Source: Manduca sexta
Taxonomy: Eukaryota > Arthropoda > Insecta > Lepidoptera > Sphingidae
Length of the DNA: 64,000 bases
Assembly (NCBI RefSeq): GCF_014839805.1
Contig: NC_051129.1
Location: forward strand, 13,768,920 to 13,832,919
Reading direction: 5' to 3'
Of the stretch, positions 34,940 through 45,575 are shown in pieces (positions within the stretch are counted from its first letter, which is position 1; each line of letters opens with the position of its first letter). The notes under the pieces were generated by a model. That model worked only from the letters and a program-made list of their open reading frames with translations, was not told where the DNA came from and did not search any database. The position numbers and the translations under genes are program-made.

Positions 34940-36834
34940 TCGCCCTCCACGAACACCATAAATGAACCCGTTATGAATTCATAGGGACTACAAAGAAAAA
35001 AACATCTATTAGCGAAACAGTAATTTCGCATCAAACCAACCAGCCATCTTTGTAGGTTCAGAACGCCTGCGATCAGTAACCAAGTGTTTGCCGATACCAA
35101 GCGGGCGGTCGTTCATCAAACACGCAGGTTTTTGGTTTTATTTGAAAGTACTTACTGAGAAATAACATCCTGTGGATGCCTAAGTACGGTCAGCAGGTTC
35201 AGAAAGTCAAAATAATTATAATTAATTGTAGTGTTATCTAAGGGATTTTGTTGAAATATTATAAACGCTATAAAGTTCGTTATGGGATTGTTATTTGCTT
35301 GCATGTTGCTCCTAAGGCGATATATCTGTTACCTGTTATATGATTTATAATATTTATAAACAACAAATTCACAAAATACTTACTTATTTATTACAAAAAA
35401 AATGTTGTACAACATTTCAATGGTGCAATAGACAAATTATATGTTAATTATAATGATAAGGAAAATCTTAAAACAAAATTATTTAAGAAATTTATTATGT
35501 AAAGAGGTAAAATCAAACCTACATGAATGTTTTTATGCCGATAAGTTCTAAGATTTTGTCGAAGTTTGGCAAAATTGAGTCTTAAATGGTAACAAATTGT
35601 CAAATCCTTTTATATCTCCTTTGAAAATGTTGATTGTATTTTATGTGAGATTGGTAACATATTTTACTTGTTCATATTATAATCTAACGATTTTATTATC
35701 AAGTAGCATTACTGGATTATTTTATGCTCCCAATAACTGATATAAATATTAGCTAGTATTTAATCTTTCAGAATAGATTGAAGATATGCGATCATTTTAA
35801 ATTAAAAGTTTTCTATCCATTGATTTTTACTATCAGGTCACCGTGTTCTAAGCCGTGAATGCTCTCAAAGGTACCATTTACAGACGTATATAATTGCTTA
35901 TCAAATTGACTGTAACTTGTTTCATTTCAATATGCAAAAAATTAATTTAATCAACGTTAAAAATCATTTTATAAAAACTATATAGAAATATTGTGTTTTT
36001 TTGCTATCGGTACCGATGCTGCGTGTGGGAAACCAGCGTCGCGTCATTGCTAATTTAGCGCAAACACACATGCAAAATGCGACTTTTTGCCGCTCAGTTT
36101 AAGCACTTGTGGGTTACGTAACAGGTCTGATGTATTGCTTAAAAATATTATTATTACATTTTCCAGACAGGCTGAAAAATTCGGCATTTGTTGTTTAAAT
36201 GTATGACATAGTAATTGTAATATTAAGTATACTTTTTATTCGAAATACAGCTTGCCTGATACTTAAAAATTTTCCTGTGAATACCATCCATATTCCAGGA
36301 TTAAATAGTACTTTAAGACTTCATTGCGCTCGTCTTCGTATATTAAGATGAGCTCGTAATGCAATATAAATATACTGTAAATAATATTACAATTTTGAAG
36401 ACTCGATTGTGTTGCATTTTGCCCATTTTCTAAAGAATATTCTTATATTAGATGTAACGTCGTTATGTTAAGTAAAAAGGCCTTCACTAATATTGCCTTC
36501 TCTAATCAAATGTTAGTTCAGTTGTTGTGAACCATCGGCTCGCGACTAATAAGTGCTTTGTGAAAGAATGTGCAGGGAAAGGTTCAATACCTTAAAAAGT
36601 TGCGTTACTTTTTCATAAACGCATCGTCCACATTGATAACTCCTGTTCAAAAACCGGTATGATTAACATCAACACTACTACGTATCGAAAATTGGTAATG
36701 TACGCATGATTCTCATGGGATTTTGATTAGGTAGCCACTCAGCATCGTCACTCGTTTACTTGGTTTAAGTTATGAATAAAAAACTATAAAAAAAGTCATC
36801 ACTGCTCCCCCACCTTGACTATTTGTGCGTGCCA
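34940..36834. other. No gene seen
   Basis: AT-rich. Contains an 18-bp perfect palindrome at 35400-35417. A less AT-rich patch at 36000-36120 has no recognised feature. Confidence 0.4.
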
Positions 36835-37105
36835 TCGACTGACAAACTTTATATAAAAATTAGCCGACCTGACAGACGATGTCCTGGCAACTATGAATTT
36901 GCAGCGTACATTCTGTCAATAGCTGAAATTAACTTTTCTCAAATTTTGTAACGTACCGCTGAACTTCCTTAATTTTTTCTATCATAAGATCCTTCTCCTG
37001 ACAATAACAAACACAACAAAAATAAAACAGTGAAATCGGTCCAGCCGTTCACGCGTGATGCCGTGACCAAGGGAAATAGGCATTAATTTTTATATATATA
37101 GATTA
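36835..37105 (+). mobile_element. RTE-G fragment
   Basis: GTGAAATCGGTCCAGCCGTT, CACGCGTGATGCCGTGACCA and the terminal AATTTTTATATATATAGATT are shared with 55470-55545. The usual GC-rich start is lost. Confidence 0.6.
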
Positions 37106-37296
37106 TAAAATAATAATAAAGTTTTACCAGCCCTGAGAGACTCATCGTATCGCAAAACATATGACTGGTTATAAACGAAACATAATTTCCCCATAGTCTT
37201 ACATACTGATCGTCTAACCCAATTAGCGAGGCAATAACATAGCGGTATTAATTTTACGACAACTATACTTCGTGTAAGTATTGCACAGGGTTGGTG

Positions 37297-37361
37297 AATA
37301 TGCGCCGAAGAAGGCCACCGCGAGTGTTGGTTGGTATGCCGGTGTAGGATATACAGGGGTT
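37297..37361 (+). mobile_element. Fragment related to the GC-rich retroposon at 48.4 kb
   Basis: GCGCCGAAGAAGGCCACCGCG, then GTTGGTATGCCGGTG and GGGGTTAGGAACTCGGTC, follow the reverse of 48590-48680. Only about 65 bp survive, joined to LINE-F. Confidence 0.6.
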
Positions 37362-37495
37362 AGGAACTCGGTCTAATGCTCGCTCGGATAATGCTATACT
37401 CCTGAGTGTTGACATTGGGCTGTGAGAACGGTGAAACTAACATAATCCCCCCCCCCCCCCGTGGTGGTGGCGATAACGCCCGCGAAAAAAGTGTT
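37362..37495 (-). mobile_element. LINE-F fragment
   Basis: AATGCTCGCTCGGATAATGC, TATACTCCTGAGTGTTGACA and GGGCTGTGAGAACGG match LINE-F. It contains a C14 run at 37447-37460. Confidence 0.6.
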
Positions 37496-37832
37496 GGTAA
37501 TGCATACAGGTTCATAATATACAGTCTTATTTATAAATTTATTTGAGCGTTAAGACGTGGTTAAGAATTGCTTAAATAGCTGTCAAAAATATCACCGGTT
37601 CCTAGTTTAAACCTTGTTCAGAGGCAAGATGGTGGGTTTTGACTTACAGCTGATCGAGTCAATTTGTGTTTTAACTAAGCATAGCTTTGAGCAAATTTTA
37701 TAAGTAAGACTGATAGTCTTCCGAACATCATAACTGATGTTATACTTTTTTTGCAAAAACGGAATTTTCTGTATTAATTATAAAATAATTTAAACTAATA
37801 TTAGAAAAGAGGAAAAGTGGATCACCAGGTTT

Positions 37833-39431
37833 CACTGGTGGTTGGGCTCTTATATGTGAGAGACCGCCTGCCTATTTCTGCCGCAAAGCAGCAGTATGTA
37901 GTCACTGTTCTGTTCTGGTTTCAAGGACATTGTAGCCAGTGTAACTACTAGACATAATCCGCCTTATTACAAAACGAGGTCTAACTATAGTACCGGGTTT
38001 AGTACCAGGTTTAAACTATGGACTAAGAAAAATGGTATTACAAAACCGAGTTTATCGCTAGTCCGAGGACTATCTGTGGTACTAACTTTAAACCGCCGTG
38101 ACCCCTAGTTTAACTCCAGTACTAACCCCGAAACATCAAATTTCAAAGTTGATAATTGTGTTTTGAGATAACCAAGTATAAACTAAATTAGAAAAAATGG
38201 AAATAAATTTGATTGATTTAATGGATTTAAAAGATTTAAAAGTGTTAGGAACAAATCAGAGGTTCAATAGACCCCGTAGTTTTCGTTAGTTAGTGAGTTG
38301 TTTACTCTTAAAAAATAGGTACATTTTACATAAGTCCTGGTAACTAAATATTCATTACAAAAACAGCAAAATTTACTCACTCATTTGTTAAATTTTTCCA
38401 TTCTTTCGATCTTAACATAACATAGTAACTAGTACTCGTCTTGGTTGATTTATTATCTAATATGTAAACCGACTCGGGAATAAGTTATCGTAGTATTTCT
38501 TGGATTAAGAAGGAAATATGTAGTGATTGAATAAAATTTTAATTTATTACACTGCTCATTACCAGGTTGATGTTTTCAACTAAACTTTTCTTGAAAAGTC
38601 CAATATTCACCTCGTTTGTTTTGATTGATTGCTCCACTTTTAATTAGTATAACTAAAATATACGTATCATACGTGGATCCACAACAAAAACAATTACACT
38701 TGTGACGCTATTGCCGTGCCTAAATTGTTATAAAAGAACAACGTTCCTTTTGTGTTACTTGAAGTGCTATTAATCAAAATCATAAATAAACCGAAATGTA
38801 AACATTTCCATAATGTTCAAATATGCGCGCCGCACACTTTTTTCCATTGTACGCTAGCTTAATAAGCCAACAGTGAATTAAAAACAAAATTCAAGCCATT
38901 TCAAATTATTCAGCTTTAAAATATATTTAAATAGCAAAATAGTATATATTTAGCATCATCATCATTATCTAAATCACATTTTATTAAACATTTTGCCCTT
39001 CGTTTTATACATACTAACGTTAAAAGGAACGGTGCGTCAAACGCCGAGTGAATGAATCAATGGATTACGGTAGTTTTTTGCTTATACTCTGTGGATGCTA
39101 AATTAATCAGGGACTATCTTTGGTACTAGATAATCCTCGGTTGGTCTTGGATTTGTAATAAGAATGAATTTTAGTCCGAGTACTAACTTTAATACCGTAA
39201 CAAACCTAGACTTTTTAGTCTTGGTTTAAACCCAGTACTAAGCTATCTTTTTGTAATAAGGCGGAATGAGGCTTAACATCTCATGTCTTAGGATGGCGAG
39301 CGCAGTGGAATACCAAACAATACTTTGTAATTCAAGGTGTTGGATGGTGTTTCTACTGTTTATGGGCGATCGTATCGCTTACCATCGGGTGATCGGCAAG
39401 CTCGGCTCGTAATTCAAAGCAATAAAAAAAA
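37833..39431 (+). mobile_element. LINE-D 3' end, split by a TIR element
   Basis: The first half (CACTGGTGGTTGGGCTC to CTACTAGACATAAT, 37833-37958) and second half (AATGAGGCTTAACATCTC to the A-tail, 39265-39431) form one LINE-D when the 37959-39264 insert is removed. Confidence 0.8.
37959..39264. mobile_element. 1.3-kb non-autonomous DNA element with TIRs
   Basis: Begins CCGCCTTATTACAAAA (37959-37974) and ends with its exact reverse complement (39249-39264). It is flanked by AAT on both sides (37956-37958, 39265-39267), consistent with a 3-bp target duplication. Subterminal repeats appear at both ends (TTGTAATA, TAGTCCGAG, TACTAACTTTAA). The 1306-bp interior has no long open frame, so it is non-autonomous. 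A 3-bp duplication fits PIF/Harbinger size, but AAT is not its usual TWA target, so the superfamily is undecided. Confidence 0.8.
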
Positions 39432-39919
39432 ACTGTTGTCATATAATATTAGGAACCAATATAAGTGTGTCATAGTAAATAAGGCATCAGAAAGGATTTA
39501 CCTTAAGTTCAACAATGAAGTAATGATTCTTGGTTAGCAAAGATTACGAGCAATCATGTCACTAAATTTTAAATTATCTCCATTACTTATTAACAGCATT
39601 AGTTCTAGAAGTTTCGTGGAGCGACAATACACTTTGAAGTGCGAACGCGTATTTAATTCTAATCAAGAATGCAATATTTACATAGATTCTCGATAAACCA
39701 AAACCTGATCGATTATGAATAATATAATTTGATAAAATTTATTATATTCTTGTTGTTTTATCGTTTAGATTAAATAATTTCCGATAAACGCATACTACGA
39801 AATTGTAACTTGATAAAAAGATTTGGGTTTTTAGTAAAATTATTCATACATGCTGTTTCGTTGTATCTATTTCTTTATTGTTTATTAAATGTTGCAGTTG
39901 ACAACAATGTCACCGAATG
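39432..39919. other. No gene seen
   Basis: AT-rich. Open frames at 39337-40116 are by-products of LINE-D and LINE-E tails. Confidence 0.4.
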
Positions 39920-40100
39920 GTCAGGGAGCAAATCATATTTATTTAGTTTTCGTTCCGGGATCAGCCTGTACATATCCAGTTCCAACAAGCCGAGAGGTGA
40001 TCAACTCTCGTCAGTCGACATTTTATTGGACCCCACTCTACTTACCATCAGGTTCAGTGGGGTGTCTTTGCCGTTCTCATATAAAAAAATCTATTTGCAA
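39920..40100 (+). mobile_element. LINE-E 3' end fragment
   Basis: GGGATCAGCCTGTACATATC, CTCTCGTCAGTCGACATTTT, GGACCCCACTCTACTTACC and ATCAGGTTCAGTGGGGTG, then TGCCG and an A-run. Confidence 0.7.
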
Positions 40101-40126
40101 TAAGTTTACGTCATAATATTGTCGAC

Positions 40127-40230
40127 ATGGAAAGAAAAGCGCACATGAAATATTTGACTAAGGAATTAAAACCAGGACTTTCTGACCCACAGCCTAAATA
40201 CGATGCAACTAGGGCAGTGAAACGTAGGTA
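40127..40230 (+). CDS. Possible short coding exon (uncertain)
   Basis: From an ATG the frame reads MERKAHMKYLTKELKPG and continues for 34 codons with a soluble, charged composition. It ends at AACGTAG-GTAATA, which fits a splice donor at AG|GT. The frame is also open for at least ten codons upstream of the ATG, and TAA follows directly in the GTAA. No strong polypyrimidine tract and acceptor were seen upstream, and the family is not recognised. It could be a real host exon, or chance in AT-rich DNA next to a LINE tail. Confidence 0.25.
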
Positions 40231-40504
40231 ATATTTAATTATAAATATACTTCATTTAAATAAAAGTAAATGGTAGCAACCCTGACTATTTTGTAGATAA
40301 ACTGAATACCAAAGTAATATATCGATACGTTTAAATATTAACTGATGGTTAGAAACTAGTTAAGTCTAATTACGTTATAATCTGCGAAGATATTCTAGAA
40401 GCAATAAGCATTTAAAAGTAATCACTTGGCACATCTTTATTGGAATTATTTAAAGTGTTAGTTATTTTAGTGATAACTGTCAATTGCTGGAAGCATTGCC
40501 CACG
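40231..40504. other. No gene seen
   Basis: AT-rich with no recognised feature. Confidence 0.4.
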
Positions 40505-40675
40505 TCAAAAAGTTTTCCGGGATAAAAGTCCCCAATATATATTTTCCCTGAATAAAAAGGAGACTAAGTTCTTCCCAGAGTCTCACACTATCTCTACGCC
40601 AAATTTCATCGAGATACGTTTGGGGATTTGGAATTTAACACGCTCATTTATAACTATATATACGGGGCGGTGGAT
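40505..40675 (+). mobile_element. RTE-G fragment
   Basis: TTCCGGGATAAAAGTCCCC, CCAAATTTCATCGAGATACG and ATTTATAACTATATATACGG follow the RTE-G 3' pattern (pyrimidine-rich, CCAAATTTCATC, then TATATA). Confidence 0.5.
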
Positions 40676-41869
40676 TTCTTCATTACTATGTACGTAATCG
40701 TAATTTCTTACCTTCTTAAGCTAATGGCAACGTATGTGGATTGTGGTTAAAGAATTCTATCCCGGGATCCCGGACGATGCCGAAAATACACGAACCACAG
40801 TCTGTAATTCTTGTGTTTCTGAGTTTCACTCTTAGGTCGAGAAAATAAAATTTGTTACAGATTTCTGTTCGTATTTTCTTGACATACCAAAATAAAAGAT
40901 ACACTTTTCCGAAATAAAAGAAGTCTGTGAGGATCCAGAGTTTAATCTTTCCGTGTGCTTAACTTCAAGCAAATCCGTGCAGTTTACAAGTTAACTTTTT
41001 ACCAATATGTTCCCAAACTTTTGCATTTAATAATATTAATAGAAAGTGTTTGGTTGCACCTCTGCCTATCCCTTTAGGGATTTAGGCTTAATATGTATTA
41101 GTATTGTCTAGAAAGATGTAGGATACCTTTCATTATTCATATTTTTTCCGATATCAAATGATGAAAGAAAATTAGTTGCTGAATGCAAACCGCTTTTAAT
41201 ACATTAGTCTGAACATTTTAGATTATGTCCATCAGGGCATGCGGTGGTTGGTAATATCACAAAATCGTAGACATTGTTTACAGAATCCCACAACCGTGTC
41301 CATGACGATCTGAAAACGTGTTGTAGTGTAGATACATTGTTTACAACACAACTAACTCGTGCAGATACGGGTTATCGTGTTATTGGTGAGGTCATGATTC
41401 AGGAAGTTGCGTTACATTATCTATGTTTATTACGCCTAATTCGTCTTGCGGTTGTTTTCCGGATTTTGCCTAGCAGTTGATATGGTTGCTGATATATTGT
41501 CTTCTTCTGTTGTCAGATGATGTTCTGCTGTTTGATGCTAGGCCAGTATAAAAACCTTGTAGTGGGCATCTTCCTGTCACACTGTCTTACGTCTTCTATG
41601 GATTGATAATCTCCTTCTATCTGCCTTCCAGCCATATCAATGAAAGATCGGCGCAATATCGGTCTATCATGTTAAAATAGTGATTGGACTTTATTTTTAT
41701 CATTGTTCCGCTCACTGAAAGAATTTATTAGGGACAAATTGTGTTCGAAAATTAGACAAATAATTTTTCAAGATGGGATTCGAAACAAATTAAAAGGCCA
41801 AAAATCGTCAGAGATATAGAAAGAAATTGATATTCAATTAGTTTTTCTTATATACACACGCAGATACAC
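40676..41869. other. No gene supported
   Basis: Small open frames at 40716-40904 and 41274-41480 have no recognised domain. Confidence 0.4.
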
Positions 41870-42052
41870 TGATCATGCATTTATTCTCGAAGAGGTAAAC
41901 AGAGGCGTAACAAGGGCACCCACTTTTCACCAAGTGTGTTTTGTCCCTTGATGTGATGGGGGCGAGCCTATCGCCATTGCCCAAGATTCGAACCCAGGAC
42001 TCAAGAACGCTGCCGTACCGCGCATGCAGGACAACTACGCCACAGAGGCAGT
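41870..42052 (-). mobile_element. SINE-B with internal deletion
   Basis: Tail, GGCGAGCCTATCGCCATTGC and then straight to CCAAGATTCGAACCCAGG and the tRNA-like head. The usual block from ATATCGGGC to AATATCACTTTG is missing, so this is an internal deletion copy. Confidence 0.75.
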
Positions 42053-43334
42053 CATACATATAAACACAGCTACAGGAAAGCCGAAGCAAATGACCAGTCG
42101 TAAGCAAGAACCGTATCATTACCAGATAGCGTGTTTTAAGTATCTAGAACTGATGATAACACCAATGACATGAGATTTCGATCGTGAATTTGGCACATCG
42201 CAATATGCCACTTCGTAATGGCAGTTGGCACCATTTATCGTGATCCTTATGGCGCCAAATGATAAAAGAATGTCGTCAGAAATTCGCCAGGTCTTAAGGA
42301 GTAAATCGATGCTGCATTGATAGAACTTGTCTCTAACCGCCATATTCGACAAGATGCCATATTGCCCACAAATTCTCAATTTATGAGAGCATTTACAAGT
42401 CATTATGTATTTGATAGACTTGCAAATGAACACAATAAGAATACTGAATTCTATGTAATTTTTATTTTTGTCAAAACAATTTGATATTAACGCAGACAGA
42501 AATGCGGGTCAAAGTCTGTACATTAAAATAACTTTCCTTTTCGCATGTGAGCCATTCTTCATTTTTGTATTTACATTGTGTCTCCTTGTTCATATATGAC
42601 TTAGCGTAATAAACTTGCAGCTCACGCTAAAATGTAATGTATTCCTGGACGTATAAGGTTTGAATTCGATTGCGCGAGCGTGTTATCATTTATTATCTTA
42701 TCACACAATGTGATTAACCTAGTTCGCGTGTATATATAGAAATGTTTGTTTGTTAAGAAATCATTTAAAAAAATGTAAACTATGTCGTGATTTTATGTAA
42801 ATGAGTGCGAATTGCACAATGTTTTTGAAATTTTATGAAACTGTGATTCCTAAGGTTTAAGTTTAATTAATTATCACTGAAAGAAGTCGAACAGCCTCAT
42901 TTACCACTTCTTATACCACTAGTCCTCATTCCACTACAAAGTGGGGCCAACCCAACACTTACCTTTAAGCATGTAGAATGTGTTTAAATTTTTACGGTAG
43001 ACAGTCTGCTTGAAATCAATCACTTTTAAGAAATACAGCCCCGAGAGATCGTGTCAAAAAACCCGCACAAACTTGAGATTCGAATCCAGGAAAAACAGGC
43101 GATACGTACGCTAAAAAGAAACGAACACAAAGACAATATATAGTTTGGCACATTAGGATAATACATTGATAATATTGATAAGGTAACCCAGATGATAAGG
43201 GGCACGTGAGTTTTTAATCAAACGGTGAGGTCTCGTCTCAAACTTGATCTATTTGGGTTTAATTACGTTTTCAAAGATGTTCAACTTCTTTACTGACCTT
43301 AAACAAAAGCATCGCAAACTAAAATAATTAAATC
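42053..43334. other. Unassigned stretch with one long open frame
   Basis: A minus-strand frame of 104 codons (42119-42433) has balanced composition (includes TWRISDDILLSFGAIRI) but no domain I recognise. Frames this long occur by chance in the window. The rest is featureless. Confidence 0.35.
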
Positions 43335-43344
43335 AAATAAAAAA

Positions 43345-43568
43345 CTGCCTCGATGGCTTAGTTGTATTACGGTACGACTGCTGAGGTCACGGGTTCGATC
43401 CCCGGATTGGGCAAAGTGATATTGGGTTTTTATTCTCGGTATCAGCCCGGAGTCTAGAATTTGTGCCCGATATGGCGATAGGCTCGCCCCCTATTATATC
43501 ATGGGACGGAATGCGTACAGCGAGAAGCGGATGCATCGGCTTCGCCTCTGCCTACACCTTCGGGAAGT
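43345..43568 (+). mobile_element. SINE-B, full length
   Basis: CTGCCTCGATGGCTTAGTTG head, B-box GGTTCGATCCCC (43391), GGCGATAGGCTCGCCCCC and CCTTCGGGAAGTAAAT end. Flanks AAATAAAAAAC (43335) and AAATAAAAAC (43569) may be the target duplication, though low complexity weakens this. Confidence 0.8.
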
Positions 43569-44139
43569 AAATAAAAACGTATGGAAATGTACCGCGCACG
43601 TCGATGAGACCTATGCCTTATAATACCTAACATTTTGGGGATATTTTATTTCTTCTCTCCTCTCTTTCTTTAAGAATTTCTCTGTCTTCTTCTTGCTCCC
43701 GATTTGCAAAGCTGGATAGTTCTTTCTATCCAAAAGGAATACATAACTGCCAATAATCAACTCCAAAAAAGTGACCCTCTATCAAAGACCGAGCAAATTT
43801 CGACATGTGATTATTTAATTGTCAATGTAAATTGTCCTAATCATTTTTACTAAACATCATTCTAATGATTAGATGTGATAGAAACGTATGCACATGATGA
43901 TAAGATAAAAAGAAAATGTGCCGTAACATTTGTTGTAATTTGTAACTTATTTAAAAGTAATTGCGGACATATTCCTAGATTCTTGGTGCAGAAATCTAGT
44001 TTTGCATGTGGAATTTAGAAATTGATGGTATATAAGACCTTGGTCGCTGTTGCCATGTTATAGAAAATAACTGTATGATTAAATTCAATTCGAAACAATC
44101 CTCGTTATCAGATTTTATCGCGGTCTTTTGAAGTTTAGT
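43569..44139. other. No gene seen
   Basis: AT-rich with no recognised feature. Confidence 0.4.
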
Positions 44140-44245
44140 TTTCTCCCGACTTGTCGAAGACTGCAGCCTTCATGATCACCCAAAGGACTGAGGTGTTGGT
44201 CGCCCCAATCAAAGTTACAATATTTACCTACATTTTACAAATGTA
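44140..44245. repeat. Repeat J copy
   Basis: TTCTCCCGACTTGTCGAAGAC, TGCAGCCTTCATGATCACCC, GGACTGAGGTGTTGGTCGCC, AAAGTTACAATATTT. It lies directly before a LINE-I fragment. Confidence 0.6.
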
Positions 44246-44254
44246 TATTTTTTT

Positions 44255-44460
44255 ATTACACATTGAGGCTTATGAGGTCTCGCGAACATCTCCTGGCCTT
44301 CTCCCCTCCTTTCCAGAAGGTTCTATCTCCTTCCCCCACACTTCGCTTCCCCAGATATCTCTTGCCAACTTTTCTCCAAGGCCGTGGAGTCGCTAAGCCG
44401 AAGGATTCCAATATCCCATTCGCAGGTTCCACCCGGTGTTGACTGCAGGGTACAATACAA
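44255..44460 (+). mobile_element. LINE-I fragment
   Basis: CACATTGAGGCTTATGAGG, CGCGAACATCTCC, a long pyrimidine tract, GTCGCTAAGCCGAAGGATTC and GGTGTTGACTGCAGGG. It links the LINE-I block at 53580 with the one at 8525. Confidence 0.6.
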
Positions 44461-44515
44461 AAAAGAAACCATGGCATCCACTCTTCGCCAAGTATATTCT
44501 GTCCTTTGTGATACG

Positions 44516-44548
44516 GGGCAGGTTTACCGATATGAGGTAAACCTGCCC
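44516..44548. repeat. Perfect 13-bp inverted repeat (hairpin)
   Basis: GGGCAGGTTTACC (44516-44528), loop GATATGA, and exact complement GGTAAACCTGCCC (44536-44548). It lies at the junction of a SINE-B remnant and an RTE-H tail. Confidence 0.85.
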
Positions 44549-44549
44549 T

Positions 44550-44740
44550 TCATCATCATCAGCCTATAACTGTCCACTGCTGAACATAGGCCTCCCCTAA
44601 AGCGCGCCACGCTGTTCGGTCCTCCGCTCTCCTCATCCAGCGTCCACCGGCGATCCTACGAATATCGTCGGACCAGCGTGTCGGCGGTCATCCTGCGCTA
44701 CGCTTACCAAGACGCGGTCTCCGCTCTAGGACTCTTCTGC
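44550..44740 (-). pseudogene. RTE-H reverse transcriptase C terminus
   Basis: On the minus strand one frame reads LERRPRLGKRSAG, a stop, PPTRWSDDIRRIAGGRWMRR, then AEDRTAWRALGEAYVQQWT and a terminal stop, followed by a TGATGATG tail. This is the C-terminal end of the endonuclease/reverse-transcriptase protein of RTE-type LINEs; short repeated 3' tails are characteristic of RTE. The internal stop (an R codon CGA changed to TGA) and 5' truncation make it inactive. Confidence 0.8.
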
Positions 44741-44752
44741 TCATATCGGGCA

Positions 44753-45007
44753 TTTAAAAATCAATTTCTCTATATCCTAAATCACTTCCCATCCAACTAA
44801 AATTCTACCAAGATGTACAATGCGTTCAAGCATATAACTATTATATCCAGTTACAAAGGATATCTACAACTGCAAGCTTAAACTGAAAAGGACAATTAAT
44901 AAACTGATTAGTATTAGCACTCGCCCATTAAGACGAGCTGCTTAATATAAAACTGAAATTGGCTAACGATTCCGAGTAAGAATTCGTGAGTGAATCCGTT
45001 TTGTTAT

Positions 45008-45010
<3 letters not shown>
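44753..45010. other. No gene seen
   Basis: AT-rich with no recognised feature. Confidence 0.4.

Positions 45011-45046
<36 letters not shown>
45011..45046. repeat. (CA)18 microsatellite
   Basis: Eighteen CA repeats directly adjoining the tail of a minus-strand SINE-B. The array probably grew from the SINE's own (TG)n tail. Confidence 0.9.
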
Positions 45047-45047
<1 letters not shown>

Positions 45048-45174
45048 CATCACGCATTTATCCCCGAAGGGGTATGCAGAGGCGCAACCAGGGCACTCAC
45101 TTTTCGCCAAGTGTGTTTCGTCCCATGATGTGATAGGGGCTAGCCTATTACCATATCAGGCGCCACCAAGGCAG
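45047..45174 (-). mobile_element. SINE-B with deleted tRNA-like centre
   Basis: Tail CATCACGCATTTATCCCCG, CACTTTTCGCCAAGTGTG, ATGTGATAGGGGCTAGCC, then GCCACCAAGGCAG. The B box and nearby body are gone but the extreme 5' end remains. Confidence 0.75.
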
Positions 45175-45454
45175 TCTTAATAATTCAATATGGCTCATAT
45201 TATAGAAAAAGACAATATTGTGTTTTTCCAAGGATTCTGTATTTCCGCCATTGGCTATGAATTATGGAAGGATTAGTGGTCCGGAATGCGCTATCACAGG
45301 CGCCACTTGGCGCCGAGCGCTTATCACTTGCGATACGACGCACTGCGGCAACCGGCTTGCAGTAGGTCAGGTTTTTTTACTATTTGTAGGTTTGGCAGAA
45401 TTAGGTTTGTTCGGTAATTATTGATAATTTTGATAGTAATTCTGTAAATAGATA

Positions 45455-45575
45455 ATATTAGTGGTAGGATATATTTTATATCTGACCTGATAGCGACCAC
45501 CGTACACAAGGTGTTAAAACCCGCCCTAGTGGTTCACATAATGTGTCGCGTTCCGAAATCAGAACCCCAAACCCT
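45455..45575 (+). mobile_element. LINE-E 5' part of tail
   Basis: GGTAGGATATATTTTATATC, GATAGCGACCACCGTACACA and ACCCGCCCTAGTGGTTC match 57165-57235. The end with the A-run is missing. Confidence 0.6.

Larger units (their letters stand above)
44478..44752 (-). mobile_element. SINE-B remnant, split by an RTE-H insertion
   Basis: The left part CCACTCTTCGCCAAGTATAT to GATACGGGGCAGG (44478-44536) and the right scrap CATATCGGGCA (44742-44752) fit the reversed SINE-B. RTE-H sits between them. The junction contains a perfect hairpin at 44516-44548. Confidence 0.5.

Noticed and set aside
42119..42433. 104-codon minus-strand open frame
   Set aside because: No recognisable domain. A handful of frames of 100 or more codons is expected by chance in 64 kb of AT-rich DNA. 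Worth a protein search but not called.
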